Shown piece after piece: positions 1 to 12,300 of a stretch of DNA of 64,000 bases; the stretch's first letter is position 1, and every line of letters starts with the position of its first letter. The stretch spans positions 18,577,775 to 18,641,774 of the forward strand of contig OZ029915.1 in NCBI GenBank assembly GCA_964023275.1, in the 5' to 3' direction. Below the pieces are notes generated by a model. That model had not been told where the DNA came from and searched no databases. It saw only the letters and a list, made by a program, of their open reading frames with translations. A program made the translations under genes and the position numbers. This stretch comes from Norana najaformis (lineage: Eukaryota > Annelida > Clitellata > Crassiclitellata > Hormogastridae).

Positions 1-346
1 TTACAACCTGAGCACCTCTGCGTAATTCATCTGTGAATCCACTGAAAATTCAACTTGTTTACCTGCTACCTAAATACTTGGATGTCAGTCTGGGTTTTGG
101 CAAGATCAATCTAAAAATGAAGTACAGCTGCTTTTTTAAACACCTGATTCCAAAACTAATAACACTGCATTTAAGAAGTTCTAAAAATCACAACAACATA
201 GCTATTATAAACCCATAGCCAACTGAGATACCACTTCCACTCTAGGGGTTTCCACTTCTTAGGAACCCAAACGCTTATTTGATCAATATTAATTTGAAAT
301 GGTATACTGAAGGCTCAGAAATCACTATCGACATTCAGCGACTCAC

Positions 347-3300
347 CTCTCTAACAGCAGTTCATTGTAGATGGTGATGGGCATCTGAAATTTCTTGATC
401 ACAAGAATAAGCTGCCTTCCACATCCTTAACAAAACAGTTGCACAACATTAGCTGAACAAAGGCAACTGAGCTCACTGCTTGCTGAGAGCTGTCAGCACT
501 ACCAACGACATTGTATAAAGTATATACTGATGATACTCAACTGTTCTTGTCAGTTGACAGTTTCATTGTGATCCACCTCTTGCCTACAATTCCTCTCTCC
601 ATCATTCAGCCAGATGAGTTACTTACTTATTTACTCTCCAACTTCTTGATCTATCTTTGGTTTTGCAGACTTAGATGGCTTGCAATAAGACTGAAAATAA
701 CTTCTTAAGCACAAGCCAACAGCTAAGCAAATCTGACTGGCTTACAACTATTCAGTTAGGGATCGGTTATCAATTGGTAAGTGCACATGCAATCTATGCA
801 TAATATTTAAATTCACCAATTTCATCTCTTACAATGTTTTAGGTAATATGTAAATCAGGTAACATATGAATTCATTTTCACATACATGATTTTAGCACAG
901 TATGTATCCTTTATCTCATTATCCAAACCCTGTTTAAGCCAGTCCTGGTTTCACTAATTCTCAAAAACCTCTCTTTATATAAAACTTTATCTAGGACTTC
1001 AGAAAAATGGTAATACTGAAATAATTCTGGAATTATTCAGATATAAGCTCTCGTATGTTTTATATGTGTAATTGAAACTCAGAAACTCATCAAATATAGG
1101 CCTATTTAGGCCTAACTGAATAATAAATGAACATTAATCATATAAGCTTATACTGGAGAATCTGGCCATGTGGGTTTGGACAAAGCGAATTAATCAAAAA
1201 TGTATAATCCAATCCACATAAATAAAGCATAACATCTAAGAAGCAGAAATTTCAGAAATTTCATTTGGCTAAAAACATAGACAACCCACTTCCTCTCACT
1301 CTATCTATCTAATCAATCATTTCCTATTATGGTCATTTTCTTCTGGATGTCTTCTGTAGCACTTTGCCTCTACTTCATGGTGCTAATAATATTAAGCAAA
1401 AATTTGGGTTTATAAGCAAAACTGTAAAATGCATTTGAGTGCCACGTGAAAATAGTAGACGCCCATAACAACTGGTGCCTAACCACAGTGTGCAAACATC
1501 AAGTACCTGCTAACCTTTCCTCCAACTGACTGCAGGATGTCACAATTTGAGCCAATCTCCTTCAAAGACCTGCACTAGTTGCTCATGTCATCACCATCAA
1601 AGTGATGTGAACGTGATCCTCTGCCATTGTTTCTAATTAACGACTCTGCCATTTTTGCTGTTGCTATGTAACACTGCTTTGGGTGAGGGTTCATGTCTCA
1701 GAAATGGGCCATATTTTGCCTTCTCTTATATATTGTGGTCTTAATGCTAATTCAATGGCCAATTAATTATCGACCTATTTTCAACTTATCTTTCATATCA
1801 AAGATCGTTGAGAAATATGTGTAAATTGCAGCTTTCTTGTAATCAACTTGAAAGTTTCACTAGACAAAGTCTGTTCTAACATGCATTGTTGTTGCCATTT
1901 TTGGGGCTGCATATTAGTGCAAGTGACTCTCCTTGTCCTATTTGACATGAATATGGCCTTCAACACTGTTGACCATGGCACTCTTTGGGGCACCCTGAAA
2001 AGTCATTCAGTGTTGTGAGTCACCTGCTACCATGGTTGCACTCATCCCCCTCTGAGCATACTCAGGCTGTGGTTTTTGGTTCCACATGGTCCAACTGGCC
2101 ACCATGGTCACACATTTGGTCTCCCACAGGGTTCCATCCTAGGGACCCTACTCTATGTCCTTTATACTGCTGGTTTGAAGCTAGTCCTTTTTTCATTTGT
2201 GGGTTGCAGCCAATCAGTATGCTGACAACACTCAGGCATGTCCATGGACTAGCTGTATATAGGCTGTCTGCTTAGTGGAGAAAATTCTTTAGACAATGGG
2301 GGTGCCTAGATGTTGTTTAATTGCCTACAGCTGACTCTCTGGAAAGCTTGGTTAATCTGGTTTGGCTTCCATGGGCAGATTCCTAAATCAACTTGCCCTG
2401 TCTGTAGCACTGCTTCCCTAACATCTCTTTCTCCACTACTGTGCATGATCTGTGTGTGACCTTGGACCAGCAACTCACCTTCTAAGAGCATGTAAAGAAC
2501 CTACATACCACCTACTCTACCACCAACATCAGATTCAAACTATACGCTGTTTTCTTACAACTCAAGCTGCCATAACCTTGATGCATGTATTCATTTGCAT
2601 CAGGATTGACTACGGTAATGCCATTTAGGCAGGCCTAACCCATTCCCACATTAATCAATTACAAGCTGTTTTCAATGCTGCTGATCAGCAATATATCTAA
2701 GTTTGGGCAAACATCCAGTTTTGTGTGAGAGGAACTGCACTGGTTATCTGTGCAAAAATGCACTGAGTTTAAGATCTTACTGCTCATGCATAATTGTCTT
2801 GCAGGCTTTGCTCCATCATATCTCAAGCAGCTACATAACTCGGTCTCATCCATCCATGGCCACAGCTTTCTGTGCTGTGCCATGCAAGGTGACCTGGTCA
2901 TCCTGCCGGGCCAAACTTTGACATCATAGAAGCTTCACTGTGGTTGACCCATCTTCCTGGAATAAGCTGTCAACCTGCAACATAAGGTAGTTGACCTTGC
3001 TTTCCCTCCTTTCTGTAAGTGCTTGAAAACCATTCAGAAGTAGCTGTCCTTCTGGTCCTCTTGATCTACTGAATTTCGACTGGACATCATCAACAAACAC
3101 TGATTGTGGACTGTGGTCATACTTGAAACCGACCAGGTAATGCCTTGCATATTATGGTAATGGTAATGTAGCAGAGACTAGAAAAACAAGACAAAAATTT
3201 GCTCATCTTAGCACAAATACTAGGTAATGAGTTCATCTTATGTCTGATTTTTTACTAACAATTTATGTCCTACAAATTTCACCAAAGACAGAAGACAGTG

Positions 3301-6300
3301 CTTCAGCAGACTGCTTAGTTTTTAACTGAAATACTGCTAAACACCAGAATACTGCCAGTACAGACTGAAGGCTGTCAAAGAAGCAAGAAATGCTACCTCC
3401 AATGTAGGCTGCCTCAACCATGGATGCAGTAGATCGCGTCTGATTGTCAACAACGAAGAACAGCAACTCTGCTGTCTGCAAGGATGACCAAAGATGTAAT
3501 ATTGTATCACACACAATTTATATAGCACCCTTCAAGGTCTCTAAGAAAGTCTACCTGAGCCAGTTCTGGATTTATAGGTCAGCTTTCAGTTGTTGAAAAG
3601 TGCACAGTCAGCAGCTCAGGCCACCAGAAGGCAATGCCAGATAAACGGCCACAACTTGATTGCATCACTTTAATTTCACTATCAGTGTTAACTGAAGAAA
3701 GAAACAGATTCAGTCAGAATTCTACATAAGCTTTTATGAAAGAAAAGATAAAAATAAGAATACAAAGTTTTAAGAAAGTGACAACAACTACATGGCAAGC
3801 AAAAGCAACCAAGATGGTAAATAAATATCTACAGAAAGTAGAAAATGATGAAGTTAAAAGGGTGAAAAGAATTTCTTTACAAGGTCGCATTGTGGTGGAT
3901 ATTTCCACTGGTCAGTGGAATGACAGTGGCAAAATCCACCAATGTAGAGCCATGAGTGGTTTGTCTTGATTAAGTATAGTAACAAGTATTTTTCCCCACC
4001 AGAACAGCCAAATTCAGAGCATAAATTTTGTGTTGGAGAACATATTGTCAGTGCTATTATTCAAAAATATTTCTTTACAAGGTCGCATTGTGGTGGATAT
4101 TTCCACTGGTCAGTGGAATGACAGTGATTATGTGGCAAAATCCACCAATGTAGAGCCATGAGTGGTTTGTCTTGATTAAGTATAGTAACAAGTATTTTTC
4201 CCCACCAGAACAGCCAAATTCAGAGCATAAATTTTGTGTTGGAGAACATATTGTCAGTGCTATTATTCAAAAATATTTTAACAAATAATTTGAAAGACTT
4301 GATATAATAAAAGATTCTAATGCTGCACAACACCCTAAGAGAAAGTAAATGACGTGACGCCTGCTGGTCTTTTTCCAACATAACAGCTACACTGAGGAGG
4401 AGGTGTGCTTAAGAGCATGCATCTAAGCCCTGCTGCTATATACTGCTCCTGTATAGTTACTTTTCAAGTTAAGGAAGTACATAAATAACAGCTTAAGAGC
4501 GTGCATCTAAGCCCTCGTATCTGAGTATATTAAGCTATTCAGAAATAAATTCAATAATAATAAATCAATAACTGAGTAAGCTTAACAGATGATGATGATG
4601 ATGATGACGATGATTGTGACAAAGACAAGACAAAGACGAAACATTCTTAATTACCTGCTTTGCTTGATCTTCCATCTCCATCAGTTCAGGTCTCCAGTTG
4701 CTCACTTGCTACAAAAGAAAAGCCCGCATCAAGTAATATTAACACTAACAGGGTACATGGTCAAACATCCCTTTCCAGTTGCAGTCTGATGTCACTTTCA
4801 GTATCCCTGCCATGGGAGAGAAAGCAAACACAGCCAATACAGATACAATCTGAAGCAATATTTGTCCTCATAAAAACAGTGATGTGTGTGAATGATTTGT
4901 GCTGAGTGTTCAACACCAAAGTATCTGTGTGCCAGTTCAGCAAAATGTCCATTCAGGAGAAAATCCTCTGTTGATTCCCATTTCTCCCTCTCGCTCTCCT
5001 TTTCCCTCGCACAATTCCTTCTCCACAATTTCCCCTCACCTTTCCCGGACTCTCCTTCTCTCTAACTTCCCCTCACCTTCCCGGCCTCTCCCGCTCCTTC
5101 TCTCACATTTATAAAAAAACCTGTTACTTTCCCTTTCTCCCTCTCCCTCTTCCTCTACTGTCCTCCCTTTTACTCCCCAACCACTCCATTCTCCAATCTC
5201 CTCTCCCCAAAGTCCCATTCCCCTGCCTCTTCCTCTCCCCAATCTTGTTGCCCTCAACTTCCCCTCCCCTTTCCCAGTCTCTTCCAATCTCTTACATTTA
5301 TTTAGAATCTCCTGTGACTCCGCATTACTATGGGGCCATGAAAGCAATTGCCAAAAATGTTCATGTATTATTCCAACTGTGTTGACTTTTATGTCGGCCT
5401 TACCTCGCCTTAACACTGTTCTGGATTGAATTCTCCTACAGGATGTTCTTTGTAGATTGTATCTTGTGTTTAATGAAATTCTACAGCTACCAAGGGCATT
5501 GACATTGTCATCCTCTATCTGTTTAACTTTTGTACACACCTGCAGATTGCTTGCTGATTAAGTAAAATCAGTATTAGAAGAAAGTGGTTTCTATTGTGCG
5601 GAACTATAATTAACCTGTCACTGTTAAGAATAATAATGGCATTTGTTCAACCACATTTATGTTGAAATTTGTGAAATTATATTTATTAATAAACTTGAAA
5701 TTCTTTACATCTTAGCACATCGAGAAATAAAAGCTTACATTTGCTGATCAATCAACTAAAGTAGTTTCATTTGCCTGTGCCACCAATGACCGACCATGAG
5801 TCTATGCCTTTTATTATAATGACGTTGATTTAAGTGTTCAATATGAAACAATGGACAATACAGTGGCATGTCCATGTGATGTAATATAACCTTACCGGGT
5901 TGTAGAATGTGATGCCATGCTTTTTAAGAAATGGTATAGCAATGTCATGTCTCCACGTAGTTGGATTACAAGACCCACCAAGAAACACTAAGAAGAAAGT
6001 AACAAAACCATTAAATAAGGTATTGCAAGGTATAATTAGAAAGGGCATTGCATCACACTGTTACAGAAACAACAGGCAACTGCTTCAAATCGGGTGGTAT
6101 CAACTTAGACTCTAAATCATCTCAATCCACCTACAAAGCCAGACCCAATTATTCATTATCCTTTGTAATCTCAAAATATTCAAGTCTTCTTTCTTTCTCC
6201 TTCTCACGCAGAAGTTTAAAATCAGTTTAAAATCTAAAAATTTTAAAATCTAAGAAGTTAAATTGTAACAGATATAATCTAAAAACACAAAATCTAAAAG

Positions 6301-9300
6301 AACTCAATTCTTCTTTCTTCTCCTCTTCCTCTACTTCTCTTTGTTTTACTTTATTAATTTTATTTAAAATTGTTAATTATTTCATTATTAATTTATTATT
6401 ATAAATGTACACTTGTTTGGGGATGAGTTGATATCCGTCCTTGTTTGGGGGATGAAGTAGAAGCAGACTTCATTTTGGAGCTGTTCCAGAACCAGACCTC
6501 ATTTTGGAGGTGTTCCAGAACCAGTCCTCATTTTGGAGGAGTTCTAGAACCAGCCCTCATTTTGGAGGAGTTCCAGAACCAGCCCTTGTTTGGGAGGTCG
6601 CCTAGAACTCACCCTTATTTGTGGTAGCCTAGAGCCCGCTCTTTACTCTACTACTCATTCATCATCTTCTCTCTTTTAATGACCAAACTCTCAATTTCCA
6701 CCGCTGAAGAAGCAATAAAACAAAATACAGCATTCAAAAGGACATCATAGACTACATGCAGTCCAAAGACGATGGCATCCATGGCTTTGGAATAAGAAAA
6801 GTGTCACTGTCTTCTGAGCATGCCATAAAGCCAAAGGAGGCTGGTGACAGGTTAGGTATCTGGCCATAAAAGTTTTCCCCAATTCCTTCATGAATTTTCT
6901 TTGCATGACAACTTGCAGAGTTAGGCACATACAGAAAAAGTGGTTAAACAGGACATGTTTCACAGATGCCTTAAAAAAAACTCTGCAAAAGAAATATTGC
7001 ATACTCTACATGAAATTCACTGCAAAATGCCATAAATCTTGCCATTGCTGCCAGACACTGCAGGCAAGACAGCAACTCTACCATGTCAGAAAAGGATTAA
7101 ACATAGTTTTTGGAACAGCAAATAGAAAGCATAATGCTAGGGGAAAATGTGACAAAATATTATTTTATCCAAACTGAAACAAATTTATGATTTGTTAAGA
7201 ATAAATATTCCCAAAACAGACTAGATATAAAACAGTAACAATGTGTCATTTATGATAATCTCTTCACTACAGTAGTAAAATTCCTCTTTTGAGCATACTG
7301 TGAGGGAAGCAACAGTCTGTAGGTTTCCCAGGAATAAAGGAGCAATACTCAAAATAATTTCCATGTTTCTCTGGTGTTCCTCATTCAGACACCAAGTGCA
7401 TCAGCTATGAACTTGTATTTTCTACATGGATTTAATAGAGAGATAGGAAAATGAAGGAACCCACTAAATAAGACTCAGATATATTATTAAGTGTAAAAAT
7501 GAAACTATAATAGTAAATTTTTTTTAGATAAGTTGCCTGAGAACAAAAAAGACTGTAGGGAGGATCAACGTAAATATCAAAATCAAAAAGGTGGCACAAA
7601 AACAGCTCACATGTGGTACACCGATAATATCTAACTAGTGCTTAGATGCCTTAATTACAACTAATTACTAGCACTGCAAAATGCATTGCATGATGTGAAG
7701 AGTCAGTTAGACCTTGCAGCTCATAACTGATGCACAACAATCATCGAAGCGCAGTCAAAACGAGTGAAACAACGTAGTTTATGAACTGTATGAAGAACTT
7801 GAAAAAATATATAACATATAACACATTTGAAAAGACCGCTAAAAAGAGGTTTCAGTTTAGAATGAAAGACTGCATAAATTTCTGAGACACAAACATAGAG
7901 GCAAAGCGGATCGGACGACATTATGATGCAACATGTGAATACATGATGACCAAAAAGGCCTGTAAATGAGGTAAAACTTCATCATGTAGCAACACTCCAC
8001 AACAACTGTAAAAACATCTGAAACTAGATGTAATGCTGTCTATTTATGGCAGCCATATCAGGAACTGCCCTACAAAGAAATTGTGTTATAATGAGGTCAT
8101 TTTCCAAAGTTGAACTTAACTTGGGCTCCATGTACCTGACTGTGTTATACCAGAATTCATTTTACTGTGGAACATGTTACAAGAAGTTTCTGGTATAGGA
8201 AATTTGTGTTATTTGCAAGTGTATTAAACCAACCTGAGAAATAACAACTTAAAACAGTTGCCAAGTTTAATGTGACTGCTTCTCAACTGTCTAAATTACA
8301 TCATAATACAACCCTGGTTAATATATTCATGCTTTCATAAAGAACTAAACATTTAATTTCAGAAACTGATAGCTTAACTACACAACTATACTGCCATGTG
8401 AATTTATATGATATTTCACTCATTCACCTATTGAATCCTAGTATATATATCTACACCAGAACCAAATTAAAATACATTAGTTATTGTACAGCTATTAGTT
8501 TACTTTTCCTTTTCTTTGCATAGCACAGTAATTGCAACCCACAAGATCACGCTAGAAATTTACAGCAGCTGGCATCGAACACTTTGAAGTTCTTGTTATC
8601 CTGATTTGGTTGAAGACGACTGATAGAAGTCGTGGATGAGATGGCAGTAGGTATGTACAACAAGTGGACTAAAAGCACCTCATCTCTACCAGTTGTCTTC
8701 AACCATCTCGTTTGTTGAATCGCTGAATCACTGACCATTGTTAATGAATGATTATCGTAGAACACACCTGGATTCTGTCTTCGGATGAAAGTCTTTACAA
8801 AGTTCGCAAACAGCTATCCTTTACCTTTTGCATACACACAGAATTTTCTCTGCATTCATTTCAAAACAATATGATCATCACTTTGTAGACTCATCACAAG
8901 TAAACTTTGCACCCCAGTCCAACTATAATCACATCTGATTATCAGTGACATGATTTCAGAATTTGATAAGTTACTGATCACATAATTCTGATTGACTTCA
9001 ATATGGAGTTAGATTTCTTATTAACATCTTGTCAGTCAACAAAATCCAGCTGACTGAAGCTAATCCGTAATGGTTCTTGCTTGCACCACAGCACTGTCGT
9101 CTGTTCCAGCAGCAGACCAGCGAGTGTCATTTTGATTCTATCAAATTCAAATACTTCACACTCACTCCCTGCTATTCATGCTTCCATAGGCAATCTATCT
9201 GGTTGTTTCCCATGTCCAAGTTTGAATACACTGGGGTCATTTTTTTCAAATTGTGTGTTTGCTGGTTTTGGTTTGTACTGAATCTAAATAATGCTGGCAC

Positions 9301-12300
9301 ATAAAATTTTTATTAAGTTGAACTGAGCATAAAGTAATGAGTAAAAGATAGGCAGGAAGAAATGAACAGTGATTCCTTATTTTGGTGTGACACTGAAGCC
9401 AGGAGAAGGACTGATCAAACCAGATGAATTCTGCTTTTTAGGGATATGAAAAAATTAGTAAACACTCTTGTTCTAACTGCTGATTTTGCATTTATTTAGG
9501 CAGCATGTTGAACAAGTTTACCTTGGAATCCAGCTGCATGACCTACAAACACCAAAAGACAGATGTTAAGAAAAACTTAAAAACAACTACCATAGCTTAA
9601 TGAGCCCAAAATGTCAGTGTGTCCTAGGGTGCCAATTAAAATGGAAGTTTTAAATTTGCAACTTCTTACCCTTCAATTTGTTTCTTTTGACAAAATGTTT
9701 AACCATCAAAATATTTCTTTCAAGTATATTTATCACTAGCTCAAGCCACTTAAAATTTTGTTATTTAATTCCTTTTAAAGTATTTTTAATTACAAAACAA
9801 ATAAATGCTTATAAAACCACTTGAACATTAACCACAGCTGTACTATTCTGCAGTGCACAGTTCTGTAAAATATTGTCAGTTCTACGCCACCCATACTGTC
9901 ACTGACTACTGTCAATTTTCAGGTCACTAGTCAGTGGAACAAGGGTAGACTTCTTTAGGTCTGGATAATCTTACCTGTGCCTCTTTACCACCTGCAGTAA
10001 AAAATTTTCTTTTCTTCATGTTTTGTAATCACAGAGATATACGATTGTATAAGCTAAATTCCACACTCAGCTGCATCACTGAACACTTTCAGCATCATGA
10101 CTCACTTTTGATTCTGTCAGTAGTCATCGATTGACTTCCATATGGACAGAAGCTATTGCAGGAATTCTTGTGGGAAATCAAATGCGATAAAGAACTTCTC
10201 TGAAGAGAAGAAGAGAGCTTCTTTGAAGAAATAACAGTCTTTCTCTACCATCAGAATATGTTATATGACTCATATTCTTCACACACCAGAGCAGTAACCA
10301 TCAAGACTTTACTTTCCTCTGGTACTTCAGTATCAAAGCACTCTACATCATGTAGGGTTTCACTGAGGAACCATAAATGAGACAGGAAACTTTTTTAACG
10401 CTGCACTGGCTACAGACTCATTCATTTCTTGTAATCAACCAGTTTCTCCAACAAGTCTAGCTTCAGTCAGTGAGCGCAGCTCCAAATGGACAAGTGAACC
10501 ACACCTTAAAATAAACACTGACAGAAAAAAGACTGAATTATAATATCAAAGTCCTGAAAGTTCCCAACTGCTAGGTGGAATTGAGAATAAAATAGGTAAA
10601 TTTTGGGGCAGCAGATCAGTTTTGCCATCCACCTTGTCTGACGATAGGCTCCAGGTGTATGAATTATGAAGAAATAGATGCATTGCCAAGAAATAAAATA
10701 CCCAAATGAAGCAACTCCTTGTAGTCACTTCTGCGAAGGTATGTCAGCAGCTGATTCTGCAAAAATGCCAGCATTTCTGCCTTTATTGGATGTAATTCAG
10801 TGGCAAGTTGCTTGTCACTGATGCCACTTTCAAATACAGCTGGGTTTATGGTGCCCCATGCTATTGCAACTCTCCAAAACCATTTTTATCTATGGGGTGC
10901 TTGAGGTTTCAATTCCCAGTTCAAAAACTTTTGCAATGATAAGTTCATTTATGTGGTGTATGCATTCAAACCCAACTGTTTACTCATATTGTGCTCTAGC
11001 AAAACAAATACTCAAGCTTTCTTTCCGATATTACTTGATATGGACTCAAAAGATAAATCTAACTCGATCCATTAAATTCCAGTGTTGGAGCACACTCTGC
11101 ACTGCTTCCACTTGTGCTCCACCTCTCCACTTGACAAGTTTGGAATTGCTTGCCAGCAATTTCGTCAAAACTGACTCCAGATAAGATCATCGAAATTCTG
11201 TCAACAGTGTCTTTCACATTCAATGAAGGTAGTAGTTTGCCATCCTAATGTACACTTAATGGTATCTCAGGTAAAAAACTGTTTTCTAATCTCAGCTGCA
11301 GTATTTTCACAATGTGTAAAATGCTAACTTGTCTTGTCAAATCTTTTTTTCAGTTAGCTCACAAGAGGTGTGACCAAGGGATTTTGCAGCATAAGCCATT
11401 GTGTAAGTGGCATTTCAGTCACTGACTTTGGTACAATCAAGGACAGAAACCAGCTCCAAAGTAAAAGTAACATTTTTCAAACATTTACCTGAAGCATAAA
11501 TCCTGTTCAATAATGCTGTAACATTAGTAGTACAGTGAGGACGTGTTAACGCGAAGTCGTGGGGGACATGCCTTCAAAACAGCATGTAAATCAGTTTGCG
11601 CGTTAAAAGGGAAAGTGTTGAAAACATATCTCCTCTGCTACTCGGTTGCCCGCACTCCCCTATCCCACACTGTTCCCTCCAGCCAAGGTCCTCCTTGCTT
11701 CTTGGCACGGCAGGCAGGTCTGTACCCAGCTGGCCGCCCAGCCAGCCAACCTCTCTGCGGTCACGTCATGCTGGTCAGTCCATACCTGCCTTGTCCTGCC
11801 GAATCCCCTTCCTAACCGGTTAAAACCAGTTCCAGCCAGACTTCCTTGTCCATCCCTCCTGCCCTAAATACCTCCCTCCCATGGCTGAGTCACATGCAGA
11901 TTTGTTTAAGACACCCTTCCACTTGTACGAAAAATGCCAAGTTTGGGAATGAATGGAATGTTACAGCTTACAGACCATGTTCCAATGATTTTATTAGCCT
12001 TATTCCTAGTCGTAAATCAGTGAACCCGTATATTTAGTGCTATATAACAGTTTTTGTACAACGCGTTAACCAACACAGTGTGTTAATAGCTTTGGGGGAC
12101 ATACAACCACTTCATGTTATGCAGAATCACGGATAAACCAGGAGCACGTTAACTCGTCCACACTGTAGCTGCAGCACATTTACACATTTAAGTAGTTACC
12201 TGTTTGAAAGTAAAATTGTAAAATGCAACCAAGCAAAGAATAACTAATGTTCACAAAGAATGATTAACAACAGACTGTAAGTAAGTAAAAATAATGAATT

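Noticed and set aside
347..5987. Bacterial contamination as source of the deoxyribosyltransferase-like domain
   Set aside because: The domain is split over four exons with matching phases and canonical splice sites, embedded among animal repeats.
6468..6648. CRISPR-like or repeat-protein array
   Set aside because: Units are adjacent without spacers, imperfect and 29 bp long, so they shift frame. It is a eukaryotic minisatellite.
11543..11867. Three overlapping plus-strand frames
   Set aside because: They lie in the C-rich core of the TA-flanked element. Mutual overlap and lack of motifs argue against coding.
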